Shown piece by piece: positions 9,786 through 18,012 of a DNA stretch of 64,000 bases. Below the pieces are notes generated by a model. The model saw only the letters and a list, made by a program, of their open reading frames with translations. It did no database searches and was not told the DNA's origin. Position 1 is the first letter of the stretch; every line of letters starts with the position of its first letter. This DNA comes from Agrobacterium sp. AGB01. GTDB lineage: Bacteria; Pseudomonadota; Alphaproteobacteria; Rhizobiales; Rhizobiaceae. The stretch spans positions 372,001 through 436,000 of the forward strand of contig NZ_JACVAB010000005.1 of assembly GCF_014851585.1 (NCBI RefSeq), written 5' to 3'. The translations under genes were made by a program, and so were the position numbers.

Positions 9786-10628
9786 ATGAATTTCATGACT
9801 TCATTTAAGGCATGGATATGCAAGGAGCTGGGTTCGTTCCGCGATGACCTGGATTGGCTTTGGCGTGTGCCATTGCATGTCTGGCTTCGGCTTCCTGTAT
9901 TGCTGCTTGTCTTGTCGGCATGGATATGGCTGGCTCGCGTCCTTCCAAAAGGCTTCTTTGCCGGGCCAACACTGACCGTTGATGCTTTTTTCCTGATGCT
10001 GGCTGACAATCGTCAGGATTTCCTGTTCGCATTGGGGACAACAGTTTTCGTATATCTCTCGGGATTTCTGCTCGCCGCCGTGGTAGGAATTTTGCTCGGT
10101 GCGTTTTTTGGCGGCATACCGCTTTTGTCGAGAACCTTCGCGCCCTTCATCCATGCCGTGGCAGCGTTACCCGTCATTGCACTGATCCCGCTTATTGTTC
10201 TGCTTCTTGGGTTAGGCTGGCAGGCAAAGGTTTTGATTATCGCTCTGGGTGCGGTCATGCCTGTGCTTGTAAACACCCAGACAGGCGTACAAAGCCTGGA
10301 CTCCGATTTGCGAGAGATGGCCGCCGCGTATAACGTTTCTTTGACAGGCCGCGTGAGGCATTTCTACCTGCCTGCAGCATTGCCGCAGATCATGGCCGGG
10401 TTACGCCTTGGAGCGATTGCCGGCCTTGTCACATCGGTCATTGCAGATTTCTACACCGCAATGACTGGTCTCGGTGCCCTCCTGCAGGCATATGGCAACA
10501 GTTTCCGCATGGACCGTTATCTGGCGGTTGTCCTGACTTATGCGGCTATCGGCACTGTGTTCACCGGCCTGCTATCCTTACTGGAAAATCGTCTTTCACC
10601 GCCATCGCGACGCCGCTACCTGGCCTGA
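9786..10628 (+). CDS. ABC transporter permease, SsuC/TauC/NrtB/ThiX-like
   Basis: Inner-membrane subunit of an importer of the nitrate/sulfonate/taurine/thiamine-precursor class. The 280 residues hold about six or seven hydrophobic helices and the cytoplasmic EAA-type loop (DSDLREMAAAYNVS...FYLPAALPQIMAGLRLG) that docks on the ATPase. It is the first gene of a three-gene operon with the binding protein 33 bases downstream and the ATPase after that. The start could be ATG 9786 or ATG 9795; neither has a strong ribosome binding site, though GCGGCGGG precedes the first. The substrate is not evident from sequence. Confidence 0.85.
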   Translation: MNFMTSFKAWICKELGSFRDDLDWLWRVPLHVWLRLPVLLLVLSAWIWLARVLPKGFFAGPTLTVDAFFLMLADNRQDFLFALGTTVFVYLSGFLLAAVVGILLGAFFGGIPLLSRTFAPFIHAVAALPVIALIPLIVLLLGLGWQAKVLIIALGAVMPVLVNTQTGVQSLDSDLREMAAAYNVSLTGRVRHFYLPAALPQIMAGLRLGAIAGLVTSVIADFYTAMTGLGALLQAYGNSFRMDRYLAVVLTYAAIGTVFTGLLSLLENRLSPPSRRRYLA

Positions 10629-10661
10629 AATCTTACCGTATCCTGATAGGCAACAATTGAG

Positions 10662-11699
10662 ATGAAACATATTATCAAGGCTATCGGTGTCACCATAGCG
10701 TTCGGCCTGAGCTTTTCAGCGGGGCCTGTGCTTGCTGATCCATTTCGCATTATTGTGACGGAAACCGAAACACCGCTTGTTCCAAACTCGCTTCTTTATC
10801 TGGCCAAGGAAGAAGGTTACTTCGACAGGGCTGGTGTCGATGTGGAGCTGGTGCCAGCCGCGCAAACGCCCATGGCGGTGGCAGCCCTTCGCTCGGGGCA
10901 GGGCGAAATGGCCAACATCTCGGTTGACGCTCTGATTTCCTTGCATCGTGAAGGTGCAAATGATGTGGTTGCCATTCATTCCTCGGGCAAAACAATTCCT
11001 TATGTGATCGCCGGCCGAAAAGATTTGACGCTTGAAACCATGGCCGGATCCTCATTTGGAATAGGTCGTATCCGTAGCCTCGACCATGAATTGTCCAGCC
11101 GAGTTCTGGAGGGTCATCGAGTGAATATCGACACCTTGCAACTTGTGCCCCTTGGTGAACCAAAGGTTCGCGCCCAGGCGCTGGCGACTGGACGTATCGA
11201 CGCAACCACCATGTCGATCGGTTCGTTTCTTGCCATGCCTGAACGTGACCGTTTCAAGATTTTGGTCGATGTCACCGACTTCTTCGAGACCGTTCCGCTG
11301 GTGACCAAGGTTGACGTCGTGCGGCGCAGTACACTTGAGACACGCGCAGACGAGGTGGACAAGGTCCTTGAGGCCCTGACCCTGGCGGCCAGGGATTACG
11401 CACAGTCACCTGAAAAATGGGTGGAAGCCATGGAACGGGCGCGACCCGATGTCAAATTCGCAACACTTTCCGAACTGGCAAAAATTTATCAGGGTAGCTG
11501 GACCGTAAATGGCGGCTTGCAATTTGGAGAGCTGATTTATACTGCCAAGAACACTCAGTCAGGTGTTGTTCTGAAAGTGGATGGCGAAGATACACCATTT
11601 CGTATCGAGGTTGAAAACTGGGCAAACTTCTCTCCCATGGATCGTGTTCTCACAAAAATCGGCACTTCCGATCTTGGCGATCCGTTGGATCGTGAATGA
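10662..11699 (+). CDS. ABC transporter substrate-binding protein, NMT1/SsuA-like
   Basis: Periplasmic binding protein of 345 residues with a Sec signal peptide (MKHIIKAIGVTIAFGLSFSAGPVLA, cleaved near residue 25). The family pattern is clear: LYLAKEEGYFDRAGVDVELVP, then AALRSGQGEMANISVDAL, the hinge-type 'GSSFGIGRIRS', and ALATGRIDATTMSIGSF. This fold binds nitrate, aliphatic sulfonates, taurine or pyrimidine precursors. The gene overlaps the ATPase start by 4 bases (ATGA), so the two are translationally coupled. Placement right after gcd is shared with nothing I can name. Confidence 0.85.
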   Translation: MKHIIKAIGVTIAFGLSFSAGPVLADPFRIIVTETETPLVPNSLLYLAKEEGYFDRAGVDVELVPAAQTPMAVAALRSGQGEMANISVDALISLHREGANDVVAIHSSGKTIPYVIAGRKDLTLETMAGSSFGIGRIRSLDHELSSRVLEGHRVNIDTLQLVPLGEPKVRAQALATGRIDATTMSIGSFLAMPERDRFKILVDVTDFFETVPLVTKVDVVRRSTLETRADEVDKVLEALTLAARDYAQSPEKWVEAMERARPDVKFATLSELAKIYQGSWTVNGGLQFGELIYTAKNTQSGVVLKVDGEDTPFRIEVENWANFSPMDRVLTKIGTSDLGDPLDRE

Positions 11700-12460
11700 C
11701 CAGCGCGCAACGCTCCCTTTTTAATGTTAAGGCTCTGAACCATGACTACTCAGGTGTCGCGGTATTGAGCGACATCAATCTTGAGGTTGCTACGGGAGAA
11801 AGGGTCGTCATTTTGGGACCTTCCGGTTGCGGCAAGACGAGCCTTTTGCACATACTGAGTGGTCTTATGTCCGCCCGCAGCGGTACCGTCGACATTGAGG
11901 GAAAAGCGCCACAGCCGGGTGTAAGTTCGGCGCTGGTGTTCCAGAATCCACGCTTGCTGCCTTGGCGAAATTCTGCAGGCAACATCGACGTGGTTTTGAA
12001 ATCGCACTCAAAACAGCAGAAAAAACAGCGCATCGATGAGTTGCTGTCGCGAGTTGGGCTGCAGGATCATGCATGTAAATGGCCACATGAACTTTCGGGT
12101 GGCATGAAACAGCGTCTGGCGCTGGCCAGGGCGCTGGCTCTGCAAGTTCCTCTTTTGCTGCTTGATGAACCCTTTGCCAATCTCGATCCGCTCGCGAGGG
12201 AAGACATGCAGGGCGTGTTAACGAACCTGACATCGCTGCCATCGGGACCATCCATGACAACTGTTCTTGTTACCCATTCGGTGGAAGAAGCATTGATTAT
12301 TGGCGATCGGATCATCTTGATGGCCGGATCGCCGGGTCGCTTCGTCAAAGAGATCCGTTTGTCACTGGGTGCGGATGGCGAAGATCGCCGTGCATCACCA
12401 GAGTTTTACATACATCTGGCAGACATTTCGAACCAACTCCGATCCATCGCAAAGGCTTGA
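11696..12460 (+). CDS. ABC transporter ATP-binding protein, SsuB/TauB-like
   Basis: Energises the permease at 9786-10628. The 254 residues carry Walker A (GPSGCGKTS), a Q-loop (LVFQNPRLLPWRN, typical of SsuB/TauB/NrtD/ThiZ), signature LSGGMKQRLALARAL, Walker B LLLDEPFANLD and switch His in VTHSVEEA. The start ATG overlaps the binding-protein stop. It is the last gene of the operon; a hairpin lies 87 bases downstream. Family assignment is firm; substrate unknown. Confidence 0.88.
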   Translation: MTSAQRSLFNVKALNHDYSGVAVLSDINLEVATGERVVILGPSGCGKTSLLHILSGLMSARSGTVDIEGKAPQPGVSSALVFQNPRLLPWRNSAGNIDVVLKSHSKQQKKQRIDELLSRVGLQDHACKWPHELSGGMKQRLALARALALQVPLLLLDEPFANLDPLAREDMQGVLTNLTSLPSGPSMTTVLVTHSVEEALIIGDRIILMAGSPGRFVKEIRLSLGADGEDRRASPEFYIHLADISNQLRSIAKA

Positions 12461-12546
12461 TAAAGGACAGCAGTAGAACAAGTTGGAACATACGTCGGTA
12501 CATTTTCACGAATGCGGACCGTAAAAATTCGCGATTTCCGGAAATT

Positions 12547-12566
12547 CAGGGCGATAGTTCGCCCTG
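12547..12566. terminator. Hairpin between convergent ABC operon and DUF1127 gene
   Basis: Perfect 8-bp stem CAGGGCGA / TCGCCCTG with loop TAGT, lying between two converging genes. It could terminate transcription from either side, but there is no long T-run. Confidence 0.4.
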
Positions 12567-12618
12567 TAGAGACTTTTGCAACCTGATGTAACATTCGTCA
12601 GTTTGCATATTTTGAAGT

Positions 12619-12759
12619 TCAACGACGACCTTCTACAGCCGCGAGAATGTTCGAACGCGATACACCAAGATCTTCCAATGTGCGATCGTCAAGCGATGAC
12701 AGTTCGCGGAATGCGCGGCGATTTTGAACCATTTTCTTAAGCTTTTCACGAAATTTCAT
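12619..12759 (-). CDS. DUF1127 micro-protein
   Basis: A 46-residue basic protein with the DUF1127 pattern RAFRELSSLDDRTLEDLGVSRSNI, an arginine-rich helix hairpin. The start is ATG 12759 with a GGAG site 9 bases upstream; the frame stays open further upstream but that part has no coding character. In Agrobacterium, small DUF1127 proteins have been linked to RNA turnover and to phosphate and carbon balance, and similar ones are widespread in Rhizobiaceae. It stands alone, convergent with the ABC operon. Regulation cannot be read from the sequence. Confidence 0.8.
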   Translation of the reverse strand: MKFREKLKKMVQNRRAFRELSSLDDRTLEDLGVSRSNILAAVEGRR

Positions 12760-12989
12760 GATCGTTCTCCAGTAACTCTGTTGCCTGTAAAATAAGCAAT
12801 TTGAAGGGAGGATAGTAGGCATCTGCTTGCACGGGAGGCATGCAAATGTTGGCGAGCTTCCGCCCACCTTCATCTCGCGGATTGCTGACTTTGTCGCGAA
12901 AGGCGATCGTAAGAATGTGGAAATGTCAGCAAACGACACGCTCGTTGGCTTATATGAGCACGCCGCCGAGCGGCTACTTCACGTTGTGG

Positions 12990-13165
12990 TGCACGGCAGG
13001 AAGCCATCCACGCAATTGCAGCAAGCGCCTCTTCATCTTCGAATGCCTCCAGCAATAGAAAGCTTACAGGTTGTCCGGTGGAACGGAGAATATCGAAGCT
13101 GACATTACGTGGCTCCCGTCAATTCTCGCGCTGCAGAGCAAGCAATGCCTCCGACGGTGTTTCGG
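12990..13165 (-). pseudogene. Remnant of an ABM-domain (LsrG-like) monooxygenase
   Basis: Read on the minus strand, one frame gives SEALLALQREN, an in-frame TGA, then REPRNVSFDILRSTGQP and VSFLLLEAFEDEEALAA. This matches the core of antibiotic-biosynthesis-monooxygenase-fold proteins such as LsrG ('xxxREPGNLRFDVLRsxxDPxRFxLYEAYxDExAxxxH'). The helix between the two parts is shortened, the stop interrupts the frame, and the C-terminal HxxTxHF part is missing. It is a broken gene. LsrG-type enzymes often sit beside DhnA/LsrF-type aldolase and FGGY kinase genes, and this scrap lies directly upstream of such a locus. Confidence 0.4.
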
Positions 13166-13239
13166 TCTGGGACGGCGTACAGCTGATGCGCATGCGGACC
13201 GAGATTCATTTGCTTTTTATCTTCATCATTTCCCGATGT

Positions 13240-13327
13240 GAAATAAATTGCACAGATAGAAATATTATGCAGAGCCATTGACGCGAGCTGGGCCGTAGGT
13301 TAGTTATCCCTCCGTGCAATAAATTTC
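13240..13327. promoter_or_regulatory. Inverted operator-like sites upstream of the sugar/polyol operon
   Basis: Two 14-base arms in opposite orientation, GAAATAAATTGCAC (13240-13253) and GTGCAATAAATTTC (13314-13327), agree at 12 of 14 positions when one is reverse-complemented. They lie 49-136 bases upstream of the binding-protein start, in an AT-rich promoter region. They are candidates for binding sites of the SorC-family regulator encoded in the same operon. The assignment is inference. Confidence 0.35.
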
Positions 13328-13375
13328 TCATGTAGATTTTTATTTCATTGACCGAATTATCTCTGGGAGGGGAAA

Positions 13376-14389
13376 ATGCTGAAGTCTTTGAAAGCCGCGA
13401 CGGCTATGGCTCTGATTGCTGCAGTTGTTGCTGGCTGGTCTGTTAAGTCTGCCAATGCTGAGGGAAAGTTTGCCTGCGGGCCAGGTGAAACCTATGCGAT
13501 GAACGTGATGGTCTCGAGCCATCCTTATTGGGTGCCAGTCTTCGAAGGCTTCAAGCAGGCCGCCAAGTCTCTTGGCTGCGAGGCTGTTTTCACCGGCACG
13601 CCGGAATATGACATCACCAAGCAGATCGCCTCCTTCGAGCAGGAGGTGGTCAAGAAGCCGAAGGGCATCCTGCTGCACCCGATGCAGGCTGACCCATTCA
13701 TCGAGCCGATCAACAAGGCAATCGAGTCCGGTATTTCCATCACAACCTTCGCCGCAGACTCTCCGAAATCCAAGCGCACGGCTTACATCACCTCCGATAA
13801 CGTCGCCGAGGCCAAGTTTGCCGCGGACGAAATCGTCAAGGTTCTGGGTGAGAAGGGTGAATATGCCGTCCTCGAAAATCCAGGCCAGAGCAACCATGAC
13901 CTGCGCGTCACCGCACTTGTCGATTACATGGGCACCACTCATCCTGGCATGAAGCTCGTTGCCCGCCAGGCGACGAACCAGGATTCCAACGCGGCCTATC
14001 AGGCGGTTTCCGCCATGCTGCAGGCCAATCCGAACCTCGGCGCTCTCTGGATTCCTGAAGCCGGTTCTGCCGAAGGTGCAGTTTCTGCCGTCCTTGCCGC
14101 CAAGAAGAAGGTCCTTATTCTGCACGCGGATATCACGCCCGCAACGCTTGAGCAGATCAAGCAGGGAAACATCCATATGGCGATCAACCCTAACCAGGGC
14201 ATTCAGGGCTTCATGGGGTTCATCAATACCTTCCTCGGCGCGCATCCCGATCTAAGCGATCCGTTCAACGACTATAAGGTCTCCGGTTTCAATCCGATGC
14301 AGATCCCGTCAATGGACAATGGTTTTGCTGTGATCACCAAGGACAACGCCGACTCCTTCGACCTCAACACCTACATGAAGGGTCGCTGA
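13376..14389 (+). CDS. Sugar ABC transporter substrate-binding protein (RbsB-like)
   Basis: Periplasmic binding protein of 337 residues with a signal peptide ending near SANA (residue 30). It has the periplasmic-binding-protein type 4 pattern: MVSSHPYWVPVFEGFKQAAKSLG, the segment KGILLHPMQADPFIEPINKAIESGI and ITSDNVAEAKFAADEIVK. It should deliver a pentose, polyol or similar ligand to the RbsA/RbsC-type partners that follow. The start is ATG 13376 behind a strong GGGAGGGG site. The nearby EryB-like and FGGY genes suggest a polyol; the sequence alone does not fix the ligand. Confidence 0.9.
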   Translation: MLKSLKAATAMALIAAVVAGWSVKSANAEGKFACGPGETYAMNVMVSSHPYWVPVFEGFKQAAKSLGCEAVFTGTPEYDITKQIASFEQEVVKKPKGILLHPMQADPFIEPINKAIESGISITTFAADSPKSKRTAYITSDNVAEAKFAADEIVKVLGEKGEYAVLENPGQSNHDLRVTALVDYMGTTHPGMKLVARQATNQDSNAAYQAVSAMLQANPNLGALWIPEAGSAEGAVSAVLAAKKKVLILHADITPATLEQIKQGNIHMAINPNQGIQGFMGFINTFLGAHPDLSDPFNDYKVSGFNPMQIPSMDNGFAVITKDNADSFDLNTYMKGR

Positions 14390-14465
14390 GCGACGTCCCT
14401 AGAGATCTCCGGCGGTGCGGCTTGCACTGCCGGGGTCATCAACAATGATTGATCGGGAGGGTGTC

Positions 14466-15986
14466 ATGGCAGAGGTCGTACTCAGCATGACGAATATTCA
14501 CAAGTCATTCGGGCCTGTCCGGGCCTTGCGGGGCGCCGAGCTTGAATTGCGCCGCGGCGAGATCCACGCTTTGGCGGGTGAAAATGGTGCCGGCAAGTCG
14601 ACCCTGATGCATATCATCGACGGCATTCTGCAGCCGGACAGCGGTGAAATCCGTCTGGACGGTGCGCCAGTTCGCATATCCTCACCCAATGCCGCCAATC
14701 GCCTCGGTATTGGTTTCGTCCATCAGGAGATTGCACTCTGCCCGGAAATCTCGGTCGCAGAAAACATGTTCATGGCGGAAACAGGCCGTAGCCGCACGCT
14801 ATTGATGGACTATCGTTCGCTTTGCGTGCGTGCCGAAAACATCCTGACGGAACTTGGCGATATCGATCCGAGGTGCCGTGCCGGCGATCTCTCGATCTCG
14901 CAGCAGCAGATCGTCGAAATCGCCAAGGCGCTGACGCTCGATTGCCGCATTCTCATCCTTGACGAACCAACCGCCGCCTTGACCGAGACCGAGGCGCAGA
15001 CACTGTTCAAGATCATGCATCGCCTCGCTGAGCGCGGCATTGCGATTATCTATATTTCCCATCGTATGGCGGAAATCTTCCAGCATTGCGACCGGATCAC
15101 CATCATGCGCGATGGCTGCCATATCAAGACGGCGGATATTGCTTCGATCAACCCGCAAGATGTTGTCAACAGCATGGTCGGGCGCGTGCTCGACAAGCTC
15201 TATCCGCCAAAACAGGCGCTGGATGCAAAGTCCGACGAGGTGATCCTGTCGGTGCGCGGACTTAACGAGGGGCGTCGCGTCCGCGATGTCAACTTCGATC
15301 TGCATAACGGTGAAATTCTTGGGCTGGCGGGCCTGATTGGGGCAGGGCGCAGTGAGATCGTGCGCGCCATCTGTCGGCTGGAAGGCAAGCCGGAGGGCGA
15401 GGTGAGCCTCAGAGGTCGAAAGCTTTCGTTGCGCGACTATCGCGACAGCATTCGCGAGGGGCTGGTTTACGTTTCGGAAGACCGCAAGGGAGACGGCCTG
15501 TTTCTCAACATGTCGATTGCTGCCAATGTTTCGGCTCTCGATGTCGGACGCGTCTCGAACGGGTTGGGCCTTATCAGCCGACGGAAAGAGGCTGCGCGTG
15601 CGAGCTACTTCGGCGACCGGCTGAAGTTGCGCTCCAATGGTGTCGGTGAGGCGGTCAATACGCTGAGCGGCGGCAACCAGCAAAAAGTGGCCTTGGCGAA
15701 AATGCTGTCGGTCGAGCCGCAGGTTGTTTTTCTCGACGAGCCGACGCGCGGTGTCGATGTCGGCGCCAAGGCGGAAATCCATCGACAGATCCGCGATCTC
15801 GCCAATGAGGGTGTCGGTGTGGTGGTTATATCGTCCGAACTCCCCGAGCTCATCGGTGTGAGCGACCGAATTCTCGTGGTGCGGGAAGGGCGGATCACCG
15901 GCGAGGTCACCGGTGCGGACATGACGGAAGAACAGATCATGCATCTCGCATCGATCAGCAGTCAATCGCAGCTCTGCGAAGCGTGA
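14466..15986 (+). CDS. Sugar ABC transporter ATP-binding protein with two ATPase domains (RbsA-like)
   Basis: A 506-residue tandem ATPase of the RbsA/XylG/MglA type. Domain 1 has Walker A GENGAGKST, signature LSISQQQIVEIAKAL and Walker B ILILDEPTAALT. Domain 2 has the altered Walker A GLIGAGRSE, signature LSGGNQQKVALAKML and Walker B VVFLDEPTRGVDVG, plus the VSEDRKGDGL loop typical of the family. The start at ATG 14466 is supported by GGGAGG five bases upstream; a longer frame from 14415 is less likely. The gene lies 76 bases after the binding-protein gene. One permease follows, presumably forming a homodimer. Confidence 0.92.
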   Translation: MAEVVLSMTNIHKSFGPVRALRGAELELRRGEIHALAGENGAGKSTLMHIIDGILQPDSGEIRLDGAPVRISSPNAANRLGIGFVHQEIALCPEISVAENMFMAETGRSRTLLMDYRSLCVRAENILTELGDIDPRCRAGDLSISQQQIVEIAKALTLDCRILILDEPTAALTETEAQTLFKIMHRLAERGIAIIYISHRMAEIFQHCDRITIMRDGCHIKTADIASINPQDVVNSMVGRVLDKLYPPKQALDAKSDEVILSVRGLNEGRRVRDVNFDLHNGEILGLAGLIGAGRSEIVRAICRLEGKPEGEVSLRGRKLSLRDYRDSIREGLVYVSEDRKGDGLFLNMSIAANVSALDVGRVSNGLGLISRRKEAARASYFGDRLKLRSNGVGEAVNTLSGGNQQKVALAKMLSVEPQVVFLDEPTRGVDVGAKAEIHRQIRDLANEGVGVVVISSELPELIGVSDRILVVREGRITGEVTGADMTEEQIMHLASISSQSQLCEA

Positions 15987-16000
15987 GGGGAATAGCAGAC

Positions 16001-17002
16001 ATGGCAACGATCGATACAGAGCATCACGCACCGACGGCGGCAGAAGCCCGTGTGCGGTGGTGGACCCCCGCGATCAAGGCGCGCGAGACAGGCCTTATCG
16101 TCATCATCCTTGCGCTCTTTACCGTGATGTCCTTCATCTCGCCCTACTTCCTGACGGTCGACAACCTTCGAGCGATGGCCATGGCCTTCGCGGTGGAAAG
16201 CATCGTCGTCGTCGGCATGACGATCCTGTTGATTTCCGGCGGCATCGACCTGTCGGTCGGTTCGGTCACGGCACTTGCCATGGTGGTTGCCGGTTGGCTG
16301 TTCCTGAACGGTGTAGACCCCTGGGTCGCCGCCGCGCTCGCAATCGTGGCCACCACCTTTATCGGTATGGCCATGGGCTTTCTGACGACGGTCGTCGGAC
16401 TGCACCACTTCATCGTCTCGCTTGGCGTCATGGTCATTGCTCGAGGCGTGTGCCTGCTTGCGACGGGTGGCCGGCCACTTAGCCTCTTTTCTCTGCCGCC
16501 GGAATTCAAGTTCATCGGCCAAGGTTCGGTCTATGGCGTTCCGCTCGTGCTCATCATCTTCGTGGTGGTCGTCGTTGCCTTCGATCTGATGCTGCGCCGC
16601 ACGACGGCCTTCCGTAAAGTCTTCTACGTCGGTAGCAACCCGAAAGCCGCCGCCTATTCTGGCATTCGGGTTGGCCGCGTCGTCTTCGCCACGACCACGC
16701 TTTGCTCAATGCTTTGCGGTGTGGCAGGGGTGATCTATATGGCCCGCTTCGGCTCGGCTCAACCAAGCTTCGGTGTCGGCATGGAACTTAACGTGATCGC
16801 TGCTGCAGTCATCGGTGGGGCAAGCCTTTCGGGCGGATCTGGTACGATCCTCGGCGCAATCCTCGGTGCCGTTCTGCTTTCGGTGGTTTCAAGCTCGCTC
16901 GCCTTGCTCAACGTTTCCGTTTACTGGCAGGACATTATTCGGGGTAGCATCTTGCTCGCCGCCGTGCTCTTCGACCATTACCTGGTGAAGCGCCGCCGCT
17001 AA
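16001..17002 (+). CDS. Sugar ABC transporter permease (RbsC-like)
   Basis: A polytopic inner-membrane protein of about 333 residues (ATG 16001 after GAGGGG; a GTG at 15983 is the alternative). It shows the branched-chain/ribose permease pattern: LLISGGIDLSVGSVTALA near the N-terminal third, GTTHFIVSLG-like LHHFIVSLGVMVIARG, and VIGGASLSGGSGTILGAILGA near the end. It works with the tandem ATPase and binding protein upstream; a single permease gene implies a homodimeric pore. It is followed 32 bases later by the SorC regulator. Confidence 0.92.
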   Translation: MATIDTEHHAPTAAEARVRWWTPAIKARETGLIVIILALFTVMSFISPYFLTVDNLRAMAMAFAVESIVVVGMTILLISGGIDLSVGSVTALAMVVAGWLFLNGVDPWVAAALAIVATTFIGMAMGFLTTVVGLHHFIVSLGVMVIARGVCLLATGGRPLSLFSLPPEFKFIGQGSVYGVPLVLIIFVVVVVAFDLMLRRTTAFRKVFYVGSNPKAAAYSGIRVGRVVFATTTLCSMLCGVAGVIYMARFGSAQPSFGVGMELNVIAAAVIGGASLSGGSGTILGAILGAVLLSVVSSSLALLNVSVYWQDIIRGSILLAAVLFDHYLVKRRR

Positions 17003-17034
17003 AGTGCCGACGATCAAGAAGGAGACGATACATC

Positions 17035-18012
17035 ATGGTGGACTACAGGGACGAATTCGATCAGCAGCGTCAGATGTATTCCGTTCTCGTTCTGCATTTT
17101 ATCGAGGGTGTGAAACAGTCGGAGATCGCTGAAAAGCTCAATCTGTCTCACACGAAAGTCAACAGAATGATTGCCGCTGGCCGCAAGGCGGGCATGGTCA
17201 AGATCAGCATCTCAAGCCCCTACCAGCGGCTCGTCGATCTGGAAAATAACGTCGTCGGACGGTTTGGTCTCAAGCAGGCCATGGTGACGCCAACCGTTTC
17301 GGACAATCCCGAGACAACCTTGCAGATGGTCGGACGCGTTGCTGCGAACCATCTGCTTGAAACGATCCGTGACGGCGATGTCATCGCCATCACCGGCGGC
17401 AAGGCAGTGAGCGCAGTCGTAGACAGTCTGGAGGCGGAGCGGCGCTTCGACGTGCGGGTGGTGCCGCTGACAGGGGGAGTGCAGGGGAAGCACTATACCG
17501 ACGTCAACCATCTCGCCACCCAGTTGGCGGAAAAGCTCGGCGGCACGGCACAGCTGGTTCATGCGCCTCTGTTCGTCGAGGACAAGCAGCAACGTGACGT
17601 GCTCATGAATGTCGCCTCGATCCGCGACGTGTTCGATTTGGCGCGTCAGGCAACAGTAGCGCTGGTCGGCATCGGATCCGTACAGGCTCCGGGCTCTGGC
17701 TACTACGATCTCTTACCGGATCCGGCCCGAGGCAGCCAGGCGCTGATGGATGCAGGTATTGCAGGCGAGTTTCTGGCGCACCTGATCCGCGCGGATGGTT
17801 CGCTTGCCGACAGTGACTTGAACTCGCGGGTCGTGGCTCTCGATCCGCAGCAACTTGCCAATTGCCCTTCGGTCATCGGGGTTGCTGCGGGTGAATTGAA
17901 GGCGGGCCCGGTGTCCGCAGCGCTTGCGGGGCGGTTCCTGACATCGCTGGTTGTCGATGAGGAAATCGCCAAGGCGCTTGAAACTTTTGGGAAGGATAAC
18001 ACGAATGAATGA
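17035..18012 (+). CDS. SorC/DeoR-family sugar-binding transcriptional regulator
   Basis: A 325-residue regulator: winged HTH at about residues 15-60 (VKQSEIAEKLNLSHTKVNRMIAAGRKAGMVKI) and a SorC-type sugar-phosphate-isomerase-like effector domain (GDVIAITGGKAVSAVVDSL, LTGGVQGKHYTDVNHLATQLAEKLGG, GIGSVQAPGSGYYDLL). Members include EryD, which represses erythritol genes in Brucella and Sinorhizobium, and LsrR, which senses phospho-AI-2. The effector is expected to be a phosphorylated intermediate made by the kinase at 21727-23220. It sits inside the operon, overlapping the aldo/keto reductase start by 8 bases. Its operator may be the repeats at 13240-13327. Confidence 0.9.
   Translation: MVDYRDEFDQQRQMYSVLVLHFIEGVKQSEIAEKLNLSHTKVNRMIAAGRKAGMVKISISSPYQRLVDLENNVVGRFGLKQAMVTPTVSDNPETTLQMVGRVAANHLLETIRDGDVIAITGGKAVSAVVDSLEAERRFDVRVVPLTGGVQGKHYTDVNHLATQLAEKLGGTAQLVHAPLFVEDKQQRDVLMNVASIRDVFDLARQATVALVGIGSVQAPGSGYYDLLPDPARGSQALMDAGIAGEFLAHLIRADGSLADSDLNSRVVALDPQQLANCPSVIGVAAGELKAGPVSAALAGRFLTSLVVDEEIAKALETFGKDNTNE

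Noticed and set aside
13376-14389. LsrB (AI-2 binding protein) as identity of the sugar-binding protein
   Set aside because: The ligand-site segments differ from LsrB and fit the general RbsB-like pattern better.
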